A stretch of DNA of 7,023 bases from JANLSE01 sp038214135 (lineage in GTDB: Bacteria; Chloroflexota; Chloroflexia; Chloroflexales; Roseiflexaceae), in assembly GCA_038214135.1 (NCBI GenBank), contig JBBQSD010000215.1, positions 1 through 7,023 on the forward strand, in the 5' to 3' direction. A program made the position numbers and the translations under genes. Below the pieces are notes generated by a model that was given only the letters and a program-made list of their open reading frames with translations, was not told the origin of the DNA and did not search any database. Positions 1 to 5,892 of the stretch are shown piece after piece. Position 1 is the stretch's first letter; each line of letters starts with the position of its first letter.

Positions 1-126
1 ATCCTCATCAGCCTGCGCATTCGGGTTCCGGATGTATTCTATCGCATCATACCATGTTCGCCCATACCTATGGTGATACCATCGCTGCCCAATGCGGCAG
101 AAGAATCCGTCACAACCCACACCCAT
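1..126 (-). CDS. Possible 5' part of an unidentified gene running off the window edge
   Basis: From an ATG at 126 a minus-strand frame stays open for 42 codons to the window edge. It begins MGVGCDGFFCRIG and ends DAIEYIRNPNAQADED. The peptide is rich in Trp, Tyr, His and Arg, and I recognise no family. There is no good ribosome binding site, only an AGG about 10 bases upstream. The ATG overlaps the TGA of a 26-codon minus-strand ORF starting at 206 (TGATG), which could mean translational coupling or chance. The opposite strand is also open here in the same codon register (1-132), so coding is not established. Confidence 0.2.
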   Translation of the reverse strand, partial: MGVGCDGFFCRIGQRWYHHRYGRTWYDAIEYIRNPNAQADED

Positions 127-493
127 CAGTAGCCAGCCTGCCCGAATGATGCTACCCTATGGCGAAACGCAATTTGGCAGGAGAAATGACCTATGTCACC
201 GATCATAATAATGATAGGCACCACCGTTAGGCGAAGTCACTTCGGTTGCCACTACAGATATACCTTCCCTCTAGCCGTTCAGGCAATAACGGTACACATC
301 TCCTCATCCATTCAGCATTCATTCGGCCCGCCTTGCCATCCGGGTTAAAATGCATCGCTCAATCAGGAACAATTCCCGGCAGAATCGTGAGTATTCCCTA
401 TGTTCGTTGGGAAGCGGGAACGCTAGACTCACGTCATTGCTGGTGTTTGTTCTAGATGAGGAGCTAATAGATTTCAATATGAAGGAACATCCC
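127..493. other. Intergenic region upstream of the first membrane protein gene
   Basis: No convincing gene is seen here. The frame of the downstream membrane protein stays open upstream to an ATG at 350, but that extra 48-residue stretch is Arg/Asn/Ser-rich and hydrophilic, and it lacks a ribosome binding site, so I read it as leader sequence. A small hairpin, CGAAG-TCA-CTTCG, occurs near 233-245. I could not pick out a convincing -35/-10 pair for the gene at 494. Confidence 0.4.
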
Positions 494-1246
494 ATGGAAA
501 CAGCACTGCTTCTGCCAGCACTACTGATGCTTGGCAGCGTTGGGTTCATTGCTGTGGTCGCTATTGTTGGAATCGGTCGGGCTGGACGGGTTGGTGAGGA
601 TTCGTCTATAACCCGCCGCTGGATGGTGGGTGCGGCAATGGGCTTGGTGCTGTGGCTTGCGTTGAGTGGGATACTGGCGGCCAGTGGCATGCTCAGCGAT
701 TTCTCGCGTGTACCACCGCCGATGATGCTGCTTGCGGCTGGTGGTGGCCTGTTGACGATCATCCTGGCCTTCTCACCAGTTAGCGCGCGGTTCATCTCCG
801 GTTTGCCTATTGGCTGGTTGGTTGGCTATCAGGCATTTCGTATTGTTGTTGAGATTGCGCTTGATCTGCTCTACCATGCGGGAGCGGTTCCCGTGCAGAT
901 GAGCGTCGAGGGGCGCAATTTCGATATGATCAGTGGTGTTTCGGCGCTTGCAATTGCTGCACTTGCCGTTCGTGGGCGATTGCCCGAGTGGGGCCTGCAA
1001 CTCTGGAATCTGCTTGGCTTTGGTTTACTGCTCAATATTGTGATCATCTCGATCCTGTCATTTCCACTGCCAAACCGGATGTTTCTTAATGAGCCAGCTA
1101 ATGTGATCGTCACCACCTGGCCCTTCGTCTGGCTGCCCGTCTTTCTTGTACCGGCGGCGCTGTTCGGCCATCTGCTTGTGTTCCGTCGCCTGTGGCAATC
1201 GCTACGCAACGCAGTACAATCGCCTGCTCGTACGAACGCTTCCTAA
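494..1246 (+). CDS. Conserved polytopic membrane protein of unknown function (250 aa)
   Basis: The function is unknown; it is an integral membrane protein with about seven hydrophobic segments, near residues 5-28, 43-65, 76-97, 104-129, 145-160, 170-191 and 208-231. The central stretch FRIVVEIALDLLYHAG (115-130), followed by PVQMSVEGRNFD (133-144), combines charged residues (Arg116, Glu120, Asp124) inside or beside helices with a GRNFD loop. From memory, similar patterns recur in uncharacterised membrane proteins of other bacteria; this is not checked. The ATG at 494 was chosen because GAAGGA (481-486) lies 7 bases upstream and the protein then opens directly with helix one. An alternative ATG at 479 adds five residues, and one at 350 adds 48. 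No enzymatic or transport signature is visible. The gene ends 25 bases before a perfect palindrome and has no soluble-domain partner next to it. Confidence 0.8.
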   Translation: METALLLPALLMLGSVGFIAVVAIVGIGRAGRVGEDSSITRRWMVGAAMGLVLWLALSGILAASGMLSDFSRVPPPMMLLAAGGGLLTIILAFSPVSARFISGLPIGWLVGYQAFRIVVEIALDLLYHAGAVPVQMSVEGRNFDMISGVSALAIAALAVRGRLPEWGLQLWNLLGFGLLLNIVIISILSFPLPNRMFLNEPANVIVTTWPFVWLPVFLVPAALFGHLLVFRRLWQSLRNAVQSPARTNAS

Positions 1247-1270
1247 ACTTATCGCACAACGAACCCGCAG

Positions 1271-1290
1271 GGACGCGATATATCGCGTCC
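1271..1290. repeat. Perfect 20-bp palindrome, dispersed-repeat type, possible transcript end
   Basis: GGACGCGATA is followed directly by its exact reverse complement, TATCGCGTCC. Folded as RNA it gives GGACGC/GCGTCC stems and an AU-rich loop. It lies 25 bases after the stop of the membrane protein gene. No T-run follows, so it is not a classic Rho-independent terminator. Its GACGC...GCGTC core matches the two palindromes at 4545-4576 and 6438-6463, which suggests one dispersed repeat family. Confidence 0.75.
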
Positions 1291-1317
1291 ATACTCCGTC
1301 AGGCGTGTGGTAAGCAG

Positions 1318-1350
1318 AATCATGGAGATTTCACCTTGCGTTCAGTTTAG
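1318..1350 (+). repeat. Copy 1 of a ~33-base direct repeat (second copy 6492-6523)
   Basis: AGATTTCACCTTGCGTTCAG and its flanks match 6492-6523 with a one-base gap and about four mismatches. The longest identical core is ACCTTGCGTTCA, followed by TTTAG after one mismatch. Both copies start about 28 bases after a palindrome of the GACGC...GCGTC family. Here the copy lies directly upstream of the next gene's TATAAT box, and it may supply a TTGCGT -35-like hexamer. Confidence 0.7.
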
Positions 1351-1366
1351 TTGGCGGGAGTATAAT
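1336..1366 (+). promoter_or_regulatory. Candidate promoter giving a leaderless transcript
   Basis: A consensus TATAAT -10 hexamer lies at 1361-1366. A TTGCGT -35-like hexamer at 1336-1341 is 19 bases upstream, longer than the optimal 17, so the -35 is uncertain. Transcription would begin around 1373-1374, which is the A of the next gene's ATG. No ribosome binding site sits in the usual window before that ATG, which fits leaderless translation. Confidence 0.6.
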
Positions 1367-1373
1367 AGCCAGC

Positions 1374-2447
1374 ATGCAACACACCCTTACCCAATCGGAT
1401 ACACCCTCAGCATCGGTCACTTCCAGCATGCCGCGTGGGATGCATCTGCGCGGCATGCGGCTGGTGCTGGCCTGGTTGGTGCTGGCCGCCATTGCGCTGG
1501 CTTACCTGATCGGGTTTACCCTGAATCTGGCTGCTGGGCAGGAGCAAATAGCTCTGGCGCGCAACGGCATTACCAATGCACAGAGTGTGCTGTTCTTCAA
1601 CGGGCTCGAATGCGCCCGTATGCTTGTCTACACAATCTGTGCATTGGTGATTATCTGGCGGCAGCTACGCGATCTGATCGCCCTCAGCACGGCGGTCGTG
1701 CTGATCGCCGCTGGTGCCGTCATTCCATCAGCGAGCGAGGCACTGGCGCTGAATACTGGTAGCGCACTCCCGAATGATTTCAGTAACGCCGTGGTTGCGA
1801 TTATGGTGTTGTATCTCGTGTTCCCCGATGGCCGCCTGGCACCGCGCTGGGGCTGGCTGCTCGTTGCTATCTGGGTTGCTTGGAGCTGGGCGATTTTGCT
1901 TGCTCCTGGCACACTGATTGATCCGGCAACATGGCCGCCCCGCCTCCAGTTTGCACGAGCGATGATCTGGCTTGCCTGCGGTCTCGCAGCCCAGCTCTAC
2001 CGCTATCGACGTGTTGCCAGCCCAACCCAACGCCAGCAGACGTATTGGGTGCTGGTTGGTGCAATGATCACCTTTGGTGCAGCAATCGTCTATGTTGCTA
2101 TACCGGTGCTGTTTCCACTATTGCACGAATCGAGCACACTCTTCGAGCAGTATGCACAGTTGGGCGGTTTGCTGCGCACTCTTCTGATGCTCTCTCTGCC
2201 GCTCAGCATGGCCGTGGCAGTGCTGCGCTACCGGCTGTGGAATGTTGCTCCACTACTCAACCGTACGCTGCTGTATGGCGCGCTGACCCTGTGTGTGATT
2301 CTGATCTATGGCCTAATCGTTGGAGGGCTGAGCCTGCTGTTTCAGACATCCGCCAACCCGATGATTGCTCTGGTTGCAACGGGTGTGACGGCGGTGCTGT
2401 TTCAATGGCTGCGTGAACAGCTCCAACATACAACTGGTCATCATTGA
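1374..2447 (+). CDS. Truncated sensor-type membrane protein lacking a histidine kinase domain (357 aa)
   Basis: This resembles the membrane sensor half of a histidine kinase family common in Chloroflexota, judged from recalled family features. About ten hydrophobic segments lie near residues 30-52, 72-95, 102-118, 137-153, 158-177, 194-208, 224-247, 267-284, 300-323 and 328-343. Landmarks are LVFPDGR (148-154), SPTQRQQTYWVLVG (216-229), and PLSMAVAVLRYRLWNV (276-291) followed by LLNRTLLYGALT (294-305). In full-length relatives the LFQ-LRE-LQ segment leads into a coiled linker and GAF/HisKA/HATPase domains. Here the protein ends LREQLQHTTGHH, with no kinase, GAF or output domain, and none is encoded downstream. 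The first 25 or so residues are Ser/Thr-rich and hydrophilic. Met23 or Met28 are possible later starts, but the TATAAT at 1361 supports the first ATG. It may be a free-standing sensor or regulator, or the remains of a truncated kinase gene. Confidence 0.75.
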   Translation: MQHTLTQSDTPSASVTSSMPRGMHLRGMRLVLAWLVLAAIALAYLIGFTLNLAAGQEQIALARNGITNAQSVLFFNGLECARMLVYTICALVIIWRQLRDLIALSTAVVLIAAGAVIPSASEALALNTGSALPNDFSNAVVAIMVLYLVFPDGRLAPRWGWLLVAIWVAWSWAILLAPGTLIDPATWPPRLQFARAMIWLACGLAAQLYRYRRVASPTQRQQTYWVLVGAMITFGAAIVYVAIPVLFPLLHESSTLFEQYAQLGGLLRTLLMLSLPLSMAVAVLRYRLWNVAPLLNRTLLYGALTLCVILIYGLIVGGLSLLFQTSANPMIALVATGVTAVLFQWLREQLQHTTGHH

Positions 2448-2459
2448 TATAATGATATA

Positions 2460-2496
2460 CCCCTCCATCCGCGGGCTGAAGCCACGCGGCGAGGGG
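2460..2496. repeat. Hairpin downstream of the sensor gene (GGGCTGAAGCC-type repeat)
   Basis: CCCCTC (2460-2465) pairs with GAGGGG (2491-2496), CCGCG (2469-2473) with CGCGG (2485-2489), and GGC with GCC around a TGAA tetraloop (2477-2480). It starts 12 bases after the sensor stop codon, and T-rich sequence follows at 2497-2510, so it may end the transcript. The GGGCTGAAGCC centre looks like a dispersed intergenic repeat rather than a dedicated terminator; copy number in the genome is unknown. Confidence 0.6.
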
Positions 2497-2577
2497 TTCG
2501 TTTGCTCTTTGCCGCAGGCGTATGGAGATTGGCCAAATAATCGGGAAAATCGCGCCTGACGCCATTGGTGCTGCTAT
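2497..2577. other. Intergenic segment between two hairpins, no gene seen
   Basis: No ORF with coding character crosses this stretch. A minus-strand frame runs through it, but it continues antisense into the sensor gene and through both palindromes, so it is a shadow. An 8-bp palindrome, TTGGCCAA, is at 2529-2536. Lying between two strong hairpins, it could be the interior of one small mobile or dispersed element, but no target-site duplication is obvious. Confidence 0.4.
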
Positions 2578-2626
2578 GGAGTGCGGCAGCCCTGCTTGCG
2601 CTGCGGCAGCATGGCTGCCGCACTCC
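2578..2626. repeat. Long imperfect-loop palindrome with 14-bp perfect arms
   Basis: The arm GGAGTGCGGCAGCC (2578-2591) is the exact reverse complement of GGCTGCCGCACTCC (2613-2626). Inside the 21-base loop, CTGC (2592-2595) pairs with GCAG (2606-2609). The GCGGCAGC word also recurs in the loop at 2604-2610, so alternative pairings are possible. This is a REP- or MITE-like dispersed repeat pattern. There is no T-run on either side. Confidence 0.75.
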
Positions 2627-2716
2627 CTATACGCAGCCGAACCATACCCGATGAAAGAGTAAACGTTCATCAGCCTGTGGCGTGTTATTCGTGTATGATG
2701 ACGCGGTATATTGCTA

Positions 2717-2756
2717 ACATGGAGGAACATGGAGGAACATGGAGGAATATGGTGGA
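2717..2756 (+). repeat. 10-bp tandem repeat carrying ATG and Shine-Dalgarno in every unit
   Basis: ACATGGAGGA occurs three times in perfect tandem (2717-2746), followed by a fourth degenerate unit, ATATGGTGGA. Each unit contains an ATG and each perfect unit a GGAGGA. The ATGs are at 2719, 2729, 2739 and 2749. Because 10 is not a multiple of 3, they fall in three frames: 2719 and 2749 read into the P-loop protein, 2729 stops after 22 codons and 2739 after 6. A TATATT -10-like hexamer at 2707-2712 lies 6 bases before the first ATG. Confidence 0.85.
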
Positions 2757-3369
2757 TGATCAGACACCCACAGCTGTCCGACAATGGCAAGTTCTGATCT
2801 TGGGTGGGCCATCCGGAGCTGGAAAAACGTCTGTCAGCTATCGCTTGGCTAGGCATTTCGGGATTGGTATCACAGAGATCGATGATTTCCAGGCGTTGCT
2901 TGAACGAATGACCACTTCAGAGCAACTGCCTGCGCTGCATTTTTGGCGGACGCACCCAGCACCCGATCAACTCTCCGCAATCGAGATCATGGAACAAGGG
3001 CTTGATATTGGCCGTGTGATGGCACCTGGGCTCGAAGCCGTGATTGCGAACCATCTTGAGAGCCAGGCACCGATTGTATTGGAGGGCGATTTTGTGCATC
3101 CGGCTCTGGCGGCCCAAACCAACTTTGTGGGCCAACCAAATGCTGGCCGAGTTCGGGCAGTTTTTGTATATGAACCGGATGAACAACAGCTTGTTATGAA
3201 CTTTGCACAGCGGGAGCCGGAAAGTAGCCCGCAGACAACACGTGCGCGGGTGAGTTGGCTGTATGGGCAGTGGCTTGAACAAGAAGCACAGCGCTATGGC
3301 GTACCAATACTTCCTGCACGGCCATGGGATACGCTCTTTGATCGGATTATTGCAGCGCTTGTATCATAG
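2749..3369 (+). CDS. P-loop NTPase, small-molecule-kinase-like (206 aa)
   Basis: This is a small soluble nucleotide-binding protein with a clear Walker A motif, GGPSGAGKTS (residues 19-28), right after the first beta strand (VLIL). EIDDF (43-47) and VLEGDFVHP (110-118) carry acidic residues at the ends of strands, where P-loop kinases hold the phosphate acceptor and magnesium. RPW (191-193) precedes the last helix. The general plan recalls 2-phosphoglycerate-kinase-like, chloramphenicol-phosphotransferase-like or zeta-toxin-like kinases. I cannot name the substrate. The start is uncertain. ATG 2749 follows the tandem GGAGGA units, with the nearest only 2-3 bases away and the next 12 away. ATG 2719 would add MEEHGGTWRN and could be leaderless from the TATATT at 2707. 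The P-loop is near the N-terminus either way. No antitoxin-like small gene lies next to it, which argues against a toxin. Confidence 0.75.
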   Translation: MVDDQTPTAVRQWQVLILGGPSGAGKTSVSYRLARHFGIGITEIDDFQALLERMTTSEQLPALHFWRTHPAPDQLSAIEIMEQGLDIGRVMAPGLEAVIANHLESQAPIVLEGDFVHPALAAQTNFVGQPNAGRVRAVFVYEPDEQQLVMNFAQREPESSPQTTRARVSWLYGQWLEQEAQRYGVPILPARPWDTLFDRIIAALVS

Positions 3370-3461
3370 CCGATCGACCGATAGCCAAACATGCGATGTG
3401 AGGCTGTTCTCATCGATCAGTGTATGGCGTGCCGCCGGGACACCCAACAGGAAGATGTCGC
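3370..3461. other. Intergenic region before maleylacetate reductase
   Basis: These 92 bases hold the ribosome binding site AGGAAG (3449-3454), 7 bases before the ATG at 3462. I see no convincing promoter or terminator. The reductase could be read through from the P-loop gene or have its own weak promoter. Confidence 0.4.
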
Positions 3462-4550
3462 ATGAAACCATTTACCTATGATGCCCTGCCTGGCCGAGTT
3501 GTCTTTGGTGCAGGCAGTAGCCGCTCCCAACTTGGCCCGGAGATTGATCGGATGGGCGTGCAACGGGTGTTGCTGCTGGTAAGCGAGCGTGAACGGCCTG
3601 GCGCAGAAGTGCTTACGCAACCATTTGGTGAGCGTGTTGTTGGCATCTTCAGTGCGGTACGGCCCCACGTTCCAATTGAAGTTGCCGAACAGGCACGGAC
3701 AATGGCTCGCGATCTCCAGGCCGATAGTATCCTGGCGATTGGCGGCGGGTCGGCAATCGGTACGGCCAAGGCAATCGCACTGGAGCTGAATCTGCCAATT
3801 ATTGCAATTCCAACAACCTATGCAGGCTCGGAGATGACGCCGATCTATGGGCTGACGACGATGCAGCGCAAGCAGACGGGGCGCTCACTAGCTGTGTTGC
3901 CCAAATTAGTTCTCTATGATCCAGAGCTTACGTTCTCGCTACCAGCCCACATCAGTGGCCCGAGTGCGATCAACGCGATTGCCCATTGTGTTGAAGCCTT
4001 CTATGGGCCAGGAGCCAACCCGATCAGTTCGCTGATTGCCGAGGAAGGGCTGCGGGCGCTTGCCGATGGTGTGCCTGTTGTGGTGGCGCAGCCCAATGAT
4101 CTGGCAGGGCGAACAACGACCCTATATGGTGCGTACCTGGCGGGGGCTGCGCTCGCTGCCGCAGGAACCGGGCTGCATCACAAGATCTGCCATGTGTTGG
4201 GCGGCGCATATAACCTGCCGCACGCCGATCTACATACCGTCATGCTGCCACAGGTTGTGGCGTTTCTCGAACCAGCCATTCCCGCAATTATGCGGCGGAT
4301 GGGGCGGGCACTGCGGGCAAACGAGCAAACAACTGCCGCCGCGCTCCACGATCTGGCCGTCCGAATTGGCGCACCAACCGCGCTCAAGGAGATTGGGATG
4401 TGCGCCGAGGATCTTGAGCCAGCAGTTACACGTATTCTTGAATACGTGCCACACGATCCCGTGCGCCCGATCAACACGACGAATATACGCGCCATCCTTG
4501 ATTCTGCATTCTTGGGCCATAGCCCGCCGATTGAGGTACACGAGGCGTAG
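3462..4550 (+). CDS. Maleylacetate reductase (iron-type alcohol dehydrogenase family, 362 aa)
   Basis: Predicted cytosolic enzyme that reduces maleylacetate to 3-oxoadipate with NAD(P)H, the step that joins hydroxyquinol, resorcinol and chloroaromatic breakdown to the oxoadipate route. It belongs to the iron-containing alcohol dehydrogenase fold. The nucleotide-binding GGGSAIGTAK is at residues 94-103. The family-diagnostic PTTYAGSEMTPIYGLT is at 117-132. His-rich active-site segments are NAIAHCVEAFYG (171-182), GLHHKICHVLGG (237-248) and NLPHADLH (251-258). The 362 aa length matches the family's usual 350-360. ATG 3462 was chosen for AGGAAG 7 bases upstream and the typical MKPFTYDALPGRVVFGAGS opening; an in-frame ATG at 3420 adds 14 unlikely residues. 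The stop codon TAG lies inside a long palindrome. A related dehydrogenase specificity is possible, but the PTTYAGSEMTP motif makes maleylacetate reductase the best call. No intradiol dioxygenase gene is nearby. Confidence 0.9.
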   Translation: MKPFTYDALPGRVVFGAGSSRSQLGPEIDRMGVQRVLLLVSERERPGAEVLTQPFGERVVGIFSAVRPHVPIEVAEQARTMARDLQADSILAIGGGSAIGTAKAIALELNLPIIAIPTTYAGSEMTPIYGLTTMQRKQTGRSLAVLPKLVLYDPELTFSLPAHISGPSAINAIAHCVEAFYGPGANPISSLIAEEGLRALADGVPVVVAQPNDLAGRTTTLYGAYLAGAALAAAGTGLHHKICHVLGGAYNLPHADLHTVMLPQVVAFLEPAIPAIMRRMGRALRANEQTTAAALHDLAVRIGAPTALKEIGMCAEDLEPAVTRILEYVPHDPVRPINTTNIRAILDSAFLGHSPPIEVHEA

Positions 4551-4576
4551 AGACGCAAAATTTTGCATCTCTACGC
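4545..4576. repeat. 32-bp palindrome spanning the reductase stop codon, likely bidirectional terminator
   Basis: GCGTAGAGACGCAAAA (4545-4560) is mirrored by TTTTGCATCTCTACGC (4561-4576) with a single mismatch. It contains the TAG stop (4548-4550) of the reductase and lies between two convergent genes, so it could end both transcripts, although no true T-run follows. A further CGTCTCTACG at 4587-4596 is a perfect 10-base match to the left arm and offers an alternative hairpin. It is closely related to 6438-6463. Confidence 0.8.
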
Positions 4577-4616
4577 CCCCAACGAACGTCTCTACGGCCC
4601 AAACGAGCGCCGCATT

Positions 4617-5840
4617 CTACGCACCAGCAACTTCTACACTATTGGCAACGGGTGCTTCCCAATCGACGGTGTATGTATACAGTTCATCCAGTGCGGTAGA
4701 GTCGGCAAAGGATTTGAGAAAGATCGGCAGCATCAAATCACGAAACCAGCGTGAGATCGGGTTCGATGCCGCCTTGTTATTGCCACGCTCGCGCGAGAAC
4801 TTGACCACTCGTTCCGCTCGTTTGCGGCGAAGCTGTTCATATGCCATAAACGCCTCCTCCAGTACCGGCAGATCGCGCATACATTTTGCCAGCACAATCG
4901 CATCCTCCAGCGCAAGTGATGATCCCTGGCCAGCGCTCGGTGATGTTGCATGGGCGGCATCACCGAGTAGGACAATCGGCCCGCGATGCCAAATCGGCGT
5001 TGATCGGACATCGTAGATCGGGTAGGCACCAATGCCACGCTCAGTGGCGCGCAGAATATCCTGGATGAAGGATGGATCGCCCGCATGTATCTCCAGCAAC
5101 CGGCGCTGCCATTCTGCAGAGGGAATTGCTTCCAACTCGGATCTGCGTGGTGTGCCGGGATAGGCCATGTTATTGAACCAGTAGATCTCCCCAGATGGTT
5201 TTACGAAATAGCCGAAGAAGGCCCGCTTGCCGAATATGAAGTGCTGTGTGTCTGGTGTTGGGGCCAGTGTGGTGCTGTGTGCATACCCGCCACAGCTGAT
5301 CAGGCCAGTGTAGCTTGGTTTTGGCGCATTTGGCGCAATAATCTGGCGTGTACGCGAATGGATGCCATCGCTGCCGATCAGGAAGCCGCCCTGTGTTGTT
5401 GTGCCATCGGTAAATCGGGCAATCACCATATTATCGGACGTGATCTCGATATCTGCAATTGATCTGCCCCATGTGATTGGGATGCCCTGGCGGATTGCGG
5501 CTTCGCGGAGAATCCGATGCACCGCACCGCGCTTGACGACAACACTGCGCGCACCCTGGCCCGGCACCGCACCATTGCGAACTGCACCAAGACGCTTGCC
5601 GCTGCCACTCCACATAATCATGCGCGGAATCGCAAAGCCTTCGGCTGTCACCTGTGCCTCCAATCCAAGCGTGTGCAATACATTCAGGCCGTTGGAGGCA
5701 ACATTCAGGAAATAGCCCTGGTCATCATCAGGCGCAGGCTGCGCCTCATAGATGTGCGCATCGATGCCAGCACGCTTGAGGAACATGGCAACAACCAGCC
5801 CGCCGATTCCGCCACCAATAATAATGCCTGGCTTGCTCAT
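4617..5840 (-). CDS. FAD-dependent monooxygenase, group A flavoprotein hydroxylase (407 aa)
   Basis: Predicted cytosolic NAD(P)H-dependent flavoprotein that inserts one oxygen atom into an aromatic or polyketide-like substrate. The N-terminal Rossmann motif IIIGGGIGGL is at residues 6-15, with Glu32 (YEAQ) placed to bind the ribose. Arg104 lies in the VVKRGAVHRILREAA helix (101-115). The DG motif LIGSDGIHSRTR is at 154-165. The GD motif IVLLGDAAHATSPSAGQG (289-306) is followed by LALEDA. The roughly 400 aa length is typical of single-component enzymes such as salicylate-, urate- or TetX-like hydroxylases. The substrate cannot be read from the sequence. ATG 5840 is preferred (AGG 8 bases upstream); GTG 5849 would add three residues. 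It is divergent from the MarR gene, with a shared operator region, so MarR probably controls it. Aromatic catabolism fits the neighbouring maleylacetate reductase, but drug or toxin modification also fits MarR control. Confidence 0.88.
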   Translation of the reverse strand: MSKPGIIIGGGIGGLVVAMFLKRAGIDAHIYEAQPAPDDDQGYFLNVASNGLNVLHTLGLEAQVTAEGFAIPRMIMWSGSGKRLGAVRNGAVPGQGARSVVVKRGAVHRILREAAIRQGIPITWGRSIADIEITSDNMVIARFTDGTTTQGGFLIGSDGIHSRTRQIIAPNAPKPSYTGLISCGGYAHSTTLAPTPDTQHFIFGKRAFFGYFVKPSGEIYWFNNMAYPGTPRRSELEAIPSAEWQRRLLEIHAGDPSFIQDILRATERGIGAYPIYDVRSTPIWHRGPIVLLGDAAHATSPSAGQGSSLALEDAIVLAKCMRDLPVLEEAFMAYEQLRRKRAERVVKFSRERGNNKAASNPISRWFRDLMLPIFLKSFADSTALDELYTYTVDWEAPVANSVEVAGA

Positions 5841-5869
5841 GCGCTTCACCTTGCTAACCTTCCCCTCTT

Positions 5870-5875
5870 ATATTA
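5870..5875 (-). promoter_or_regulatory. Weak candidate -10 box for the monooxygenase gene
   Basis: On the minus strand, TAATAT (5875 down to 5870) lies about 30 bases before the ATG at 5840. A -35 match 17 bases upstream (GACCAA) is poor. The overlapping plus-strand word TCTTATAT (5866-5873) is identical to half of the MarR-type operator (5911-5918), 45 bases away, which would suit repressor binding at this promoter. Confidence 0.35.
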
Positions 5876-5892
5876 CAATCTCAGCTGCTTAG

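Noticed and set aside
319..795. Minus-strand frame (158 codons) opposite the first membrane protein
   Set aside because: Antisense to a well-supported membrane protein; Ser/Pro/Ile-rich composition is typical of a shadow frame.
1307..1762. Plus-strand frame (151 codons) starting before the sensor gene
   Set aside because: It is out of frame with the membrane protein and Cys/Arg/His-rich with no motif; the other frame has clear transmembrane pattern.
2448..2453. TATAAT directly after the sensor stop codon
   Set aside because: No -35-like hexamer at proper distance, and hairpin sequence rather than a gene follows.
2717..2756. Tandem repeats as a CRISPR or protein-repeat feature
   Set aside because: Units are only 10 bp with no spacers, and the length is not a multiple of three, so they do not encode a regular peptide repeat.
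2257..2856. Minus-strand frame (199 codons) over the sensor 3' end and the repeats
   Set aside because: It runs through two palindromes and the P-loop motif region antisense, and shows no domain.
4036..5016. Long plus-strand frame (326 codons) across the reductase and monooxygenase genes
   Set aside because: It overlaps the reductase in another frame and the monooxygenase on the opposite strand, both of which have clear family motifs; its own protein is Arg/Ser/Trp-rich without domains.
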